The notes under the pieces were generated by a model. That model was given only the letters and a program-made list of their open reading frames with translations, had not been told where the DNA came from and did not search any database. Of a stretch of DNA of 15,161 nt, positions 9,001-14,384 are shown piece by piece. Source of the DNA: an uncultured Chryseolinea sp. (GTDB taxonomy: Bacteria > Bacteroidota > Bacteroidia > Cytophagales > Cyclobacteriaceae); NCBI GenBank assembly GCA_946478915.1, contig CAMLER010000037.1, positions 1-15,161 on the forward strand, given 5' to 3'. Positions within the stretch are counted from its first letter, which is position 1. Each line of letters begins with the position of its first letter. The translations under genes and the position numbers were made by a program.

Positions 9001-9061
9001 ATGACACAAGCGTCACTATTGCGGGCATCCACGCAAAAGTTTGAAGAATACGATTAAGCAT
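6038..9061 (-). CDS. Large lipoprotein: dehydrogenase-like beta-propeller, HEAT-like repeats and C-terminal cytochrome c domain (PVC-type haem-binding CxxCH protein)
   Basis: The 1007-residue protein has a lipoprotein signal (LVSC, lipidated C21), so it is exported and membrane-attached. Residues about 40-420 match the 'membrane-bound dehydrogenase' N-terminal domain first described in Planctomycetes and Verrucomicrobia: a sugar/sorbosone dehydrogenase-like propeller with SEPMFSNPTNIAIDERGRVW, QHDHGMHSFVFGPDGRLYFNFG, HNFRNNYEVALDPYG and DVAVAPDGSLFVADWYD. Asp-rich loops (EDTDGDGKAD at 100-109, TDADHDDVPD at 145-154) look like calcium sites. Residues about 440-845 are helical, HEAT-like. The C-terminal domain (about 865-1000) is cytochrome c-like: CSNCH at 880-884 binds haem covalently, GPDLSEIG follows, and M976 in SLMPSNL is the likely distal ligand. 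Expected role: oxidation of a carbohydrate or alcohol with electrons passed to the haem; the substrate is unknown. It stands alone here, divergent from the 67-aa gene. Confidence 0.9.
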   Translation of the reverse strand: MLNRILQTFAWMPAIVTLVSCSTQPANTDEHSPERSLADLKVHSGLEVTLFASEPMFSNPTNIAIDERGRVWVCEAFNYRNQYNPKNPVKEEGDRIVILEDTDGDGKADKSKVFYQGKDVNSALGISLVGDKVIVSCSPNVFVFTDADHDDVPDKKEILYQGIQGIQHDHGMHSFVFGPDGRLYFNFGNEGKSLLNAAGDTIVDVNGHKVVTNGKPFRQGLVLRADINGENVEVLGHNFRNNYEVALDPYGTMWQSDNDDDGNKGTRINYVMEYGNYGYQDEMTGAGWRARRTNMEKEVPLRHWHLNDPGVVPNLLQTGAGSPSGMTIYEGRLLPEVFHGQMIHAEPGNNVVRSYPVEKDGAGYKASIVNILEAQKDQWFRPIDVAVAPDGSLFVADWYDPGVGGHQVGDVNRGRIYRIAPAGSDYKIPDLDLRTADGAITALTNPNATRRMQGWNALASMEQKAEASLSKLWTSTDPRQRAQALWLLIKIPNRADHYLAQALEDEDDNIKITAIRASRYLKKDIIDVASKLMNDPSPQVRREIAIAIRGQAGQKVADIWTTLAKAYDGKDRWYLEALGISATGNWDLYFDTWKKSVGEDWKSPANTDLVWRSRSKSAMPLMATLIESSDERSMLRYFRAFDFHKDVSKQQVLTALLQQDEGPKVLLALKHMDPSKLKMTSLVRNALEKVLKEQQGKIEFVELVSSFKLQERSPDLLRLAIQYPDSTVGKESAKTLLDWNKIQLINDAINSPEKNESISMVKALWPHMYNAKAIGIMEQIMMDSSKDIELRKLAVKTFGGPWQAEDRLLLLAKENKIPADLHTAAGGVFQTAWRALLREEAAKYLKLPGSKEGAPLPSIAVLAEAKGDHINGKAVFQSLCSNCHQVDGEGVNFGPDLSEIGGKLSKEALYTSILFPDQGISFGYEGYRIQLEDGSVAIGKILSETPEQIEVQYMNTQQSVLKEKVTGRYKLESSLMPSNLQSSMSEKDLVDLVSYLETLRKDQVASR

Positions 9062-9079
9062 ACGTTTGTTTTAGATTGT

Positions 9080-9098
9080 GAAATATAAGGAGGTCCTT
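9080..9098 (-). promoter_or_regulatory. Possible -7 element and inverted repeat upstream of the cytochrome lipoprotein gene
   Basis: On the minus strand TATATTTC (9087-9080) is one mismatch from TAnnTTTG and lies about 18 bases before the start codon. It abuts a short inverted repeat, AAGGA/TCCTT (9087-9091 and 9094-9098), that could be an operator half-site pair. No good -33 element was found. Motif evidence only. Confidence 0.2.
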
Positions 9099-9267
9099 CC
9101 TTTTATCAATCCTGTCCAGACCTCAATTGTTTGAATAGCCGGGGCTGTCTTTGGAACATTAATAATTAAATATTACGGCAGTGTTGTATTCATATTAAGT
9201 GCGTCATATCACCTGAAACACCGGCCTCATATTTGCGTTATTTGTAATAATAACAACCACTAGAAAA

Positions 9268-9471
9268 ATGACTTCGTTTTATCAAAGACATCAGATCGTT
9301 GCTTCGCTCGATGGACTGGATCAGCGTCAAACGGAAAAAGTACTGGAGTACATTCGCTCGCTACAAGGTAGCGGGCAGGATGAGTCCCAACATCAAAAGG
9401 TTAAGCGAGAAGCACTGAAGGAGATCCGCCTTGCACTTGGACAGGATCGAACTTTAAAGCCATACTTTTAG
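9268..9471 (+). CDS. Small hypothetical protein, 67 aa, with an antitoxin-like amphipathic helix pattern
   Basis: I do not recognise a named family. The protein is soluble, with no signal or membrane segment, and is mostly helical and rich in Gln, Glu, Lys and Arg. The stretch GLDQRQTEKVLEYIRSL at residues 17-33 resembles the 'LP-x-x-x-Q-x-x-V-L-x-F-I-x-x-L' helix of small DUF2281/VapB-like proteins, some of which are antitoxins. The rest (KREALKEIRLALGQ) is another charged helix. No toxin-like partner sits beside it: the next frame is on the opposite strand. The ATG follows an A-rich leader (CTAGAAAA), and CATATTTG at 9228-9235 is one mismatch from the -7 promoter element. A tight inverted repeat follows the stop. 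Coding status is likely but not certain; function is unknown. Confidence 0.6.
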   Translation: MTSFYQRHQIVASLDGLDQRQTEKVLEYIRSLQGSGQDESQHQKVKREALKEIRLALGQDRTLKPYF

Positions 9472-9490
9472 GTGGAAATTTTTCCACACC
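9471..9490 (+). terminator. Tight inverted repeat just after the 67-aa gene
   Basis: GTGGAAA at 9472-9478 and TTTCCAC at 9481-9487 are perfect inverses separated by TT. The RNA could form a 6-bp stem with a 4-base loop starting at the last base of the stop codon. There is no T run behind it, so it may be a weak terminator, an mRNA 3' stabiliser or a protein-binding palindrome. Confidence 0.3.
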
Positions 9491-9624
9491 GGTGACGAAA
9501 TCGTTATCAGTTGTTCGTTATCCGTTTATGGCTTACCCCTTCTTTTTGTGATGTCCAGTCCTAGAGAAAAGGAGCTGGTGTCAGCCGACGGACAGACCTT
9601 TCACTCCGACCTTTGCGTTGAACG

Positions 9625-9771
9625 TTACACCTCCACATTAGACGCAAACTTTTGCCGCTCCGCCTTATACCCTGGCTCAATATCAATAATAACGCATTTC
9701 TTATCCCCTATTCCCTCCTGGACAAAGTAGGACCATTCGTGCCCGAGCAGAAGCCTGCGATTGGCATTCAT
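9625..9771 (-). CDS. Unlisted small reading frame, 48 aa, directly downstream of the rluD-type gene
   Basis: Reading the minus strand from ATG at 9771 gives a 48-residue frame ending in TAA. The ATG lies two bases after the TAG of the pseudouridine synthase (TAG-GG-ATG), the arrangement expected for translational re-initiation. The peptide has an ordinary composition: MNANRRLLLGHEWSYFVQEG at the start, then a beta-like CVIIDIEPGY and a charged tail ending in NVEV. There is no signal peptide or membrane segment. I do not recognise a family. Alternatives are a decayed 3' fragment of a longer gene or chance. The opposite strand holds a 60-codon frame (9548-9730) with a less protein-like composition, which I did not accept. 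Confidence is moderate-low because of length. Confidence 0.4.
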   Translation of the reverse strand: MNANRRLLLGHEWSYFVQEGIGDKKCVIIDIEPGYKAERQKFASNVEV

Positions 9772-9773
9772 CC

Positions 9774-10802
9774 CTAGTTGTACTTCACATAATTCTCCCA
9801 CTTCTCCAGGACTTCTTTAAAATCCGCTGGTAGCTCGGAATCAAATTGCAACATCTTTTTTGTAATGGGATGAATAAATCCGAGGGTTTTTGCATGAAGT
9901 GCCTGGCGCGGAATTATCTTGAAACAGTTGTCTACGAATTGACGGTATTTTGAAAACACAGTCCCCTTCAGAATTTGATCGCCTCCATACATCGCATCAT
10001 TAAACAACGGATGTCCGAGGGATTTCATATGAGCACGAATCTGATGGGTACGCCCGGTTTCCAATTTGCATTCTATGAGTGAGACATATCTAAAATCAGC
10101 TAACAGTTTGTAATGTGTCACGGCATGTCGTCCCATTTCCGTCTTTGGAAATGTTGTGGTGATCCTCCTGTCTTTTAAACTTCTCCCAACGTTAACATTT
10201 ATGGTGCCCTCCGCTGGATCTGGTACGCCCCATACAAGTGCATTGTACGTGCGTTCAATGGTGTGATCAAAAAATTGCTTAGCCAGACCGTTAAGGGTTA
10301 ATTCATCCTTCGCAATTACCAGCAACCCAGACGTATCTTTATCAATTCGATGCACCAATCCCGGCCTTCCGGTATTGCCAGGTAGTTCCGGCATCTTTTG
10401 AAAATGAAATGCAAGAGCATTAACCAGTGTCCCACTCCAGTTCTGATACGCCGGATGGACTACCATGCCAGGAGGTTTGTTGACTACCAGTAGATACTGA
10501 TCTTCGTAAATAATATTTAGCGGGATATTTTCGGGGATGACATCGGTTTCCCTTGGAGGCTCCGGAAATACGACCGTAATAACATCGCCCGGGTGCACCT
10601 TATAATTGGGCTTGATATCCAGTTCATTCACTTTCACAAATCCTTCATGGATCCCTGCCTGCACCTTCGTCCGCGTTACGTTGGGCAATCGATCCATCAG
10701 GAACTTGTCAATGCGAAGCAGGCTTTGCTTCGGATCTACCACTATCCGGTGATGTTCAAAAAGCTCGTCCTCCTGTTCCTCCGGCGGCAATTCTTCATTC
10801 AT
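9774..10802 (-). CDS. rluD: Ribosomal large subunit pseudouridine synthase, RluD/RluA family
   Basis: The 342-residue enzyme converts specific uridines in RNA to pseudouridine; RluD acts on 23S rRNA helix 69. An S4 RNA-binding domain spans residues about 27-80 (LLRIDKFLMDRLPNVTRTKVQAGI). The catalytic domain follows, with NKPPGMVVHP at 108-117, the catalytic motif HRIDKDTSG at 151-159 (nucleophile D154) and RTHQIRAHM at 251-259. The order S4 then catalytic domain, and full length, match RluD. Paralogues RluC and RluA have different targets, so the exact site is inferred. The N terminus is acidic (NEELPPEEQEDELFE). Start ATG at 10802 places the S4 domain normally. A 48-aa frame starts right after its stop. 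It is divergent from the lipoprotein beta-propeller gene. Confidence 0.9.
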   Translation of the reverse strand: MNEELPPEEQEDELFEHHRIVVDPKQSLLRIDKFLMDRLPNVTRTKVQAGIHEGFVKVNELDIKPNYKVHPGDVITVVFPEPPRETDVIPENIPLNIIYEDQYLLVVNKPPGMVVHPAYQNWSGTLVNALAFHFQKMPELPGNTGRPGLVHRIDKDTSGLLVIAKDELTLNGLAKQFFDHTIERTYNALVWGVPDPAEGTINVNVGRSLKDRRITTTFPKTEMGRHAVTHYKLLADFRYVSLIECKLETGRTHQIRAHMKSLGHPLFNDAMYGGDQILKGTVFSKYRQFVDNCFKIIPRQALHAKTLGFIHPITKKMLQFDSELPADFKEVLEKWENYVKYN

Positions 10803-11042
10803 AGGTTTTGCGTTTTTGCCTTGGCACCTTTTTAAAAACTTCTGATATCAAGTTGCAGCAAAAATAGAAGGATTAATGATCTTCGTTACTTTCTCGCTGG
10901 CTTGGAAAGCAATGCCCTGAATAAAATTGTTTTATTTTATCATTACTTTTCCATAGACTCATTTGATCACATAACTGCCAGAGATGAGAACCGCGATGGC
11001 ATTTGTTTCGTTAGGAAAGGTTTATACCTGAATTCTGTCAGC
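10803..11042. other. Divergent intergenic region between rluD-type gene and lipoprotein gene
   Basis: This spacer should carry both promoters. Besides the minus-strand -7 candidate it holds a perfect AT-rich inverted repeat, AATAAAA (10920-10926) and TTTTATT (10930-10936) with a 3-base gap, a possible operator or cruciform. The frame of the lipoprotein gene remains open back to an ATG at 10902, but that stretch does not look like protein. No convincing plus-strand -7 element was found. Confidence 0.4.
10859..10866 (-). promoter_or_regulatory. Possible -7 element for the rluD-type gene
   Basis: On the minus strand the bases read TATTTTTG, an exact match to TAnnTTTG, 56 bases before the start codon. 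No clear -33 TTG is present at the usual distance. Because the region is AT-rich the match could be chance. Confidence 0.3.
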
Positions 11043-11918
11043 ATGAGAAAGTTAAGTATTTTCCTCTTCATCATTTTAGTGTCGTGCTCTGCAAAAGAAA
11101 GACAGCAACCCGTTTCTGATGCATTCGTCCCCGGGGAAAAGATAGCTCAACTCAACAACAATGACCTCAAGGAAATTTCCGGTATCGCGTCGAGCGTCGT
11201 CAATCCAAAACATCTTTGGGCTCACAACGACGCAGGGAATAAAGCAGAAATATATTTATTAAATGAGAATCTTGATGTAAAAATGACCTGTGAATTAAGC
11301 GGAGTGGAGAACAGGGATTGGGAAGATATTGCCGTTGGACCCGGACCGGATCCAAATAAGTCGTACGTGTACGTCGGTGAGATCGGTGATAATGATGCTG
11401 TCCATAGGGAAAAATACATTTATCGTTTTGAAGAGCCTGCCTTAAATGATAGCGGTTCAAAAAGAATCATCTCCCAGTTTGATAAGATAACCTTTCGACT
11501 GGATGGAGCCATCAAAGACACGGAGACTTTGCTGCTTGACCCTCGAACAAAAAATTTATACGTAGTAACAAAGCGTGAAAATCCTGTTCACATTTATGAG
11601 CTGCCGTTCCCTTACGAAAGCCAGGTGAATGTAGCACGGAAGATGTTTTCCCTACCGATGACCCGAATTGTTGGAGGGGATTTTTCGCGTGATGGCCTTA
11701 AAGTTTTGCTGAAGAATGATGATGTAGTTTTCTATTGGGAAGCCACAGCGTCCGAATCTGTGATTGAAAAAATGAAAGGACCTGCGCTGTCCGTACCATA
11801 TGAAAAAGAGCCTCAGGGGGAAGCCATTGCCTGGGCATCCGATGATTCTGGATTTTACACGCTAAGTGAAATGCCGAAAAAGAAGGATGTTTATCTGTAT
11901 TTCTATAAAAGAAAATAG
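11043..11918 (+). CDS. Predicted lipoprotein with a beta-propeller-like domain of unknown function
   Basis: From ATG at 11043 the 291-residue product begins with a clean lipoprotein signal: MRK, a hydrophobic core, and lipobox LVSC with C15 lipidated. An in-frame ATG at 10902 would bury this signal behind 47 residues, so 11043 is preferred. The mature part shows recurrent short blade-like phrases: EISGIASS (44-51), LWAHNDAGN (58-66), NRDWEDIAVGPG (90-101), VYVGEIGDN (109-117) and DTETLLLDPRTKNLYVVTKR (159-178). These match a widespread bacterial family of propeller-like proteins with conserved HND, DWED and GDN acidic clusters, possibly metal sites; no activity is established to my knowledge. 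It should sit in the periplasm or on the cell surface, tethered by lipid. It converges on the MATE gene with five bases between stop codons. Confidence 0.8.
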   Translation: MRKLSIFLFIILVSCSAKERQQPVSDAFVPGEKIAQLNNNDLKEISGIASSVVNPKHLWAHNDAGNKAEIYLLNENLDVKMTCELSGVENRDWEDIAVGPGPDPNKSYVYVGEIGDNDAVHREKYIYRFEEPALNDSGSKRIISQFDKITFRLDGAIKDTETLLLDPRTKNLYVVTKRENPVHIYELPFPYESQVNVARKMFSLPMTRIVGGDFSRDGLKVLLKNDDVVFYWEATASESVIEKMKGPALSVPYEKEPQGEAIAWASDDSGFYTLSEMPKKKDVYLYFYKRK

Positions 11919-11938
11919 AGCTCTTATATTTTTTTTCC
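11908..11938. terminator. Possible bidirectional A/T-tract terminator between convergent genes
   Basis: The junction has an A-rich side, a perfect palindrome AGAGCTCT (11917-11924) and a run of eight T (11929-11936). This could end transcription rightward with the T run. The stem is imperfect and overlaps both stop codons. Weak structural evidence. Confidence 0.25.
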
Positions 11939-13261
11939 TTGCCATTTACCGGACTTCATGTAAAAGTATGCCATAGAGAACATGGATATCCAATAAACCC
12001 ATTCGGATCCCCATCCCCACGTAATCGGAAGTTTCCAGTATTCCAATACGAGGTATGTATAGACACTGTAAATAATAATGGTGATCATCTCAATACGAAG
12101 ATTTACAATGGTGTTTCCAGTACCGGTAACTGCGTTTAGCCATACCGTGCCAACGGACATCATCAGTAAAGCAACAGAAACAATCCGAATGACGGGTATG
12201 CCGTGCGCTATAAAGTCGGGGCCTTGTCCATAAAAGGATAAGAACCAGCCCGGCCAAATGTTCAGTGCAGCAAATACGAAAAGAGATATTAAGAAGCTAA
12301 CTGTAATAACTTTTCTGATCAATAGTAAAACCAAATCACTTTTTCCCTGACCGATCAGATTGCTCACCATGCTATTGGTAGCTGAAGCAAATGCCCACGA
12401 AAAAATTCCCGATAGCCCAAAGATATTTCGCATAGTGTTGGAGATGGCCAGATCCCTGGCCCCGTGATGCTCGATGAGAATGTAAAAATATTCCCAGCTG
12501 ATGATGCTGATGGCGTACTGTAATATTAGTGGCGATGACTGCACAAGGATCAACCTAACCATGGATTTGTCGAATTGAACATTCTCGAACAGAGCAAAAG
12601 TCTTATGCAGCCCCATCGAGCGGATAACAAAATAGATCACAACTAAACCCGTAGCTTCAGCCGCTATCGAAGCATAAGCAGCACCATTGAAACCAAGCTC
12701 TGGAAAGCCAAGTTTACCGTAGATCAATGCATAGTCGAGTACAATATTGACGATCGCCTCAGACAACGCACCCCATACCAGGAACCTGGTCTGATTTGTG
12801 CCAACCAGAAATGCATTGCGCATAACATATAAATAAAGCAAGGGCAGACCCCAGATGCGTATCAAAAGGAAATCGATTACCTGCGCTGATATTTCGGGGT
12901 CGTGGATTACGGCACCCATAATCATCGGCGCAAATAGATAGGTTATACCAATTCCGAAAGCGGCAATAGCTAGCGCAACCCATGCCCCATGGTAAAAGAG
13001 TTTGCCAATTTCTTTTGTCAGGTTCTGACCGGCACGTCGGGAGATAAGCGCCTGTAGGCCGTTATTTAAGCCGTTTCCAATCACTGCAAAAATCAGGTAA
13101 TACACCCCGGTAATTCCCGCGCTCGCCAATTCCTTTTCCCCCAGCTGACTGAGAAAAATATTATTGGTGACGAAGTTGATCTGCGGTACAAGCAATGCCA
13201 GCGAGATCGGTAGCGCCATCCCTAAAATGTGCCTGTAGCTGGTATTGAGTTGGAGTTCCAT
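11924..13261 (-). CDS. MATE family multidrug/toxic-compound exporter
   Basis: The 445-residue protein has about twelve hydrophobic membrane segments in two six-helix halves, and normal MATE length. These proteins use Na+ or H+ gradients to export cationic drugs, metabolites or toxic compounds across the inner membrane. Family marks include the N-terminal ALPISLALLVPQINFVTNNIF with a gating proline, and LDYALIYGKLGFPELGFNGAAYAS at about 175-198, the classic end of the first half. The second half contains FASATNSMVSNLIGQGK at 291-307 and NAVTGTGNT at 376-384. The cytoplasmic tail is short and basic (GKWQGKKI), with its Lys codons in an A8 tract. The substrate cannot be told. The start at 13261 lies ten bases after a perfect -7 element, so the transcript leader would be very short. 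It converges on the lipoprotein propeller gene; no regulator is adjacent. Confidence 0.9.
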   Translation of the reverse strand: MELQLNTSYRHILGMALPISLALLVPQINFVTNNIFLSQLGEKELASAGITGVYYLIFAVIGNGLNNGLQALISRRAGQNLTKEIGKLFYHGAWVALAIAAFGIGITYLFAPMIMGAVIHDPEISAQVIDFLLIRIWGLPLLYLYVMRNAFLVGTNQTRFLVWGALSEAIVNIVLDYALIYGKLGFPELGFNGAAYASIAAEATGLVVIYFVIRSMGLHKTFALFENVQFDKSMVRLILVQSSPLILQYAISIISWEYFYILIEHHGARDLAISNTMRNIFGLSGIFSWAFASATNSMVSNLIGQGKSDLVLLLIRKVITVSFLISLFVFAALNIWPGWFLSFYGQGPDFIAHGIPVIRIVSVALLMMSVGTVWLNAVTGTGNTIVNLRIEMITIIIYSVYTYLVLEYWKLPITWGWGSEWVYWISMFSMAYFYMKSGKWQGKKI

Positions 13262-13271
13262 AAATGGGGTG

Positions 13272-13279
13272 CAAAGCTA
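13272..13279 (-). promoter_or_regulatory. TAnnTTTG -7 element immediately upstream of the MATE gene
   Basis: The minus strand reads TAGCTTTGCA, an exact -7 element of the Bacteroidota type with the CA that often follows it. Only ten bases separate it from the ATG, so the mRNA leader would be a few bases long (near-leaderless). No strong -33 TTG is seen; the expected region overlaps the repeat-flanking TTTAAAGTG. Confidence 0.5.
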
Positions 13280-13290
13280 ACAATTGTGGA

Positions 13291-13359
13291 TTTAAAGTGA
13301 GCGATCAGGTGTTGATGTGGTGACGTGTTGATGTGTTGATGTGTTGATGTTTTAAAGTG
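13291..13359. repeat. 8-bp tandem repeat (GTGTTGAT) flanked by 9-bp direct repeats
   Basis: Five consecutive 8-base units fill 13309-13348: four are exactly GTGTTGAT and the second is GTGGTGAC. A related unit GTGTTGAA follows at 13357. The block lies between two copies of TTTAAAGTG, at 13291-13299 and 13351-13359, exactly 60 bases apart. On the minus strand the repeat reads as ACATCAAC units, a simple sequence that could be translated as a Thr/His/Gln/Asn-rich peptide, which explains a spurious frame there. It looks like an intergenic simple-repeat element, not a CRISPR or iteron origin. Confidence 0.8.
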
Positions 13360-13560
13360 TTGAAGTTGGCGCTCGAAGCAGAGGGGGTAAGACGTCTTGG
13401 AGATGGTTTGAGTTGTCATCTTTGTAGGCAGCATGATTTGCAAGGATATGTGCTTCGGCCGGTCCCATCCACTATTAACTTTTAACTTTTAGCGATTAAC
13501 ATACTATTTTACACCTTCGTAGTTCGTATCTAATTATCATCTAGTTCAATTGACAAAAAC

Positions 13561-14358
13561 ATGAAGAATTCAAAGATTGCCATTATAGGGGGCGGAAATT
13601 TAGGGTCGGCTATTGCGGAAGGACTGCTTAAGAGTAAATTCATTGCCCCGGCAAATCTTACGATAACGCGAAGAAATGCCGAGGCGCTATCAGACCTGAA
13701 AGCGAAGGGTGTAAACGTTACAAAAGACAACCGGGCAGCTGTACAAAACAGTAATATCATAATCGTCGCTTTGAAGCCATATAATGTCAGGGAAGTGCTG
13801 GAAGGCTTGCGAGACAATTTTGATCGTTCGAAACACATTGTTATCAGTGTGGTGACCGGTGTTAGCCTAAACGATCTTACGTCGATGGTATCACATGGCG
13901 CTCCTGTATTCCGGGCAATGCCGAATACAGCTATAGCCATCCAGGAATCCGTAACATGTATTTGCCATCAAAGCGCACTTAATGAGCAGGTAAATTATGT
14001 TACTGAGCTTTTTAATCAACTTGGGATAACTATCGCAATCGATGAAAAGTTAATGGATGCGGCGACGGTGCTGGGTGCCTGCGGGATAGCTTATGCCCTC
14101 CGATTTATCCGCGCGGCGACACAGGGCGGAATTGAGATCGGCTTCGACGCTAAAACTGCGAATCTCATAGCCGCCCAAACCGTTAAAGGTGCAGCTGAGC
14201 TGTTGTTAAAGCTCAATCGACATCCTGAAGAAGAAATAGACAAGGTGACCACGCCTAAGGGGTGCACCATTGCCGGGTTGAATGAGATGGAGCACCAGGG
14301 GTTTAGTTCGTCCTTAATAAAGGGCATTTGCACCTCTTATGAAAAAATAGGCCGGTAG
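13561..14358 (+). CDS. proC: Pyrroline-5-carboxylate reductase
   Basis: The 265-residue enzyme makes L-proline from 1-pyrroline-5-carboxylate with NAD(P)H, the last step of proline synthesis, in the cytoplasm. The N-terminal Rossmann fold shows IAIIGGGNLGSAIAEGL (nucleotide loop GGGNLGSA at 10-17) and VALKPYNV. RAMPNTAIAIQESVT (from R118) matches the family's MPN motif. The C-terminal dimerisation domain has ATVLGACGIAYALRFIRAA (from A168) and VTTPKGCTIAGLNEMEHQGF (from V229). The usual GSGPAY is GACGIAY here; I recall this variant as normal in Bacteroidota ProC, so it is not a sign of decay. Length is typical. ATG at 13561 puts the Rossmann loop at the right distance. A DUF3667 gene begins 26 bases after its stop on the same strand. 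Confidence 0.95.
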   Translation: MKNSKIAIIGGGNLGSAIAEGLLKSKFIAPANLTITRRNAEALSDLKAKGVNVTKDNRAAVQNSNIIIVALKPYNVREVLEGLRDNFDRSKHIVISVVTGVSLNDLTSMVSHGAPVFRAMPNTAIAIQESVTCICHQSALNEQVNYVTELFNQLGITIAIDEKLMDAATVLGACGIAYALRFIRAATQGGIEIGFDAKTANLIAAQTVKGAAELLLKLNRHPEEEIDKVTTPKGCTIAGLNEMEHQGFSSSLIKGICTSYEKIGR

Positions 14359-14366
14359 GCACGCGA

Positions 14367-14374
14367 TATCTTTC
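14367..14374 (+). promoter_or_regulatory. Possible -7 element before the DUF3667 gene
   Basis: TATCTTTC is one base from TAnnTTTG and lies ten bases before the first ATG of the next gene, the same geometry as at the MATE gene. It would allow transcription independent of proC. Weak evidence. Confidence 0.25.
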
Positions 14375-14384
14375 TTATTTAGCG

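Larger units (their letters stand above)
13262..13560. other. Intergenic region between MATE gene and proC
   Basis: About 300 bases without a gene. It holds the MATE -7 element, the GTGTTGAT tandem repeat, and a second short repeat TTAACTT-TTAACTT (13475-13488). The proC leader is AT-rich. I found no exact TAnnTTTG before proC; TAACTTTT at 13476 is one mismatch away and about 77 bases from the start. Confidence 0.6.

Noticed and set aside
9088..9094. AGGAGG on the plus strand as a ribosome binding site
   Set aside because: No start codon follows at a useful distance; the bases belong to the inverted repeat upstream of the minus-strand gene.
9548..9730. Plus-strand frame of 60 codons
   Set aside because: It lies antisense to the better 48-aa frame, has a haphazard composition and no recognisable motif.
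13309..13348. Tandem repeat considered as a CRISPR or replication iteron array
   Set aside because: Units are 8 bp with no spacers, no Cas genes or initiator gene lie nearby, and the sequence is simple.
13222..13443. Minus-strand frame of 73 codons overlapping the MATE start
   Set aside because: Its centre is Thr/His/Gln/Asn-rich because it reads through the GTGTTGAT tandem repeat; the frame is an artefact of the repeat and overlaps the MATE promoter.
13530..13940. Minus-strand frame of 136 codons
   Set aside because: Antisense to proC, whose motifs are complete; it is a shadow.
13732..14098. Altered GSGPAY motif in ProC (GACGIAY) as a sign of a degraded or novel enzyme
   Set aside because: I recall this form as usual in Bacteroidota ProC, and all other motifs and the length are intact.
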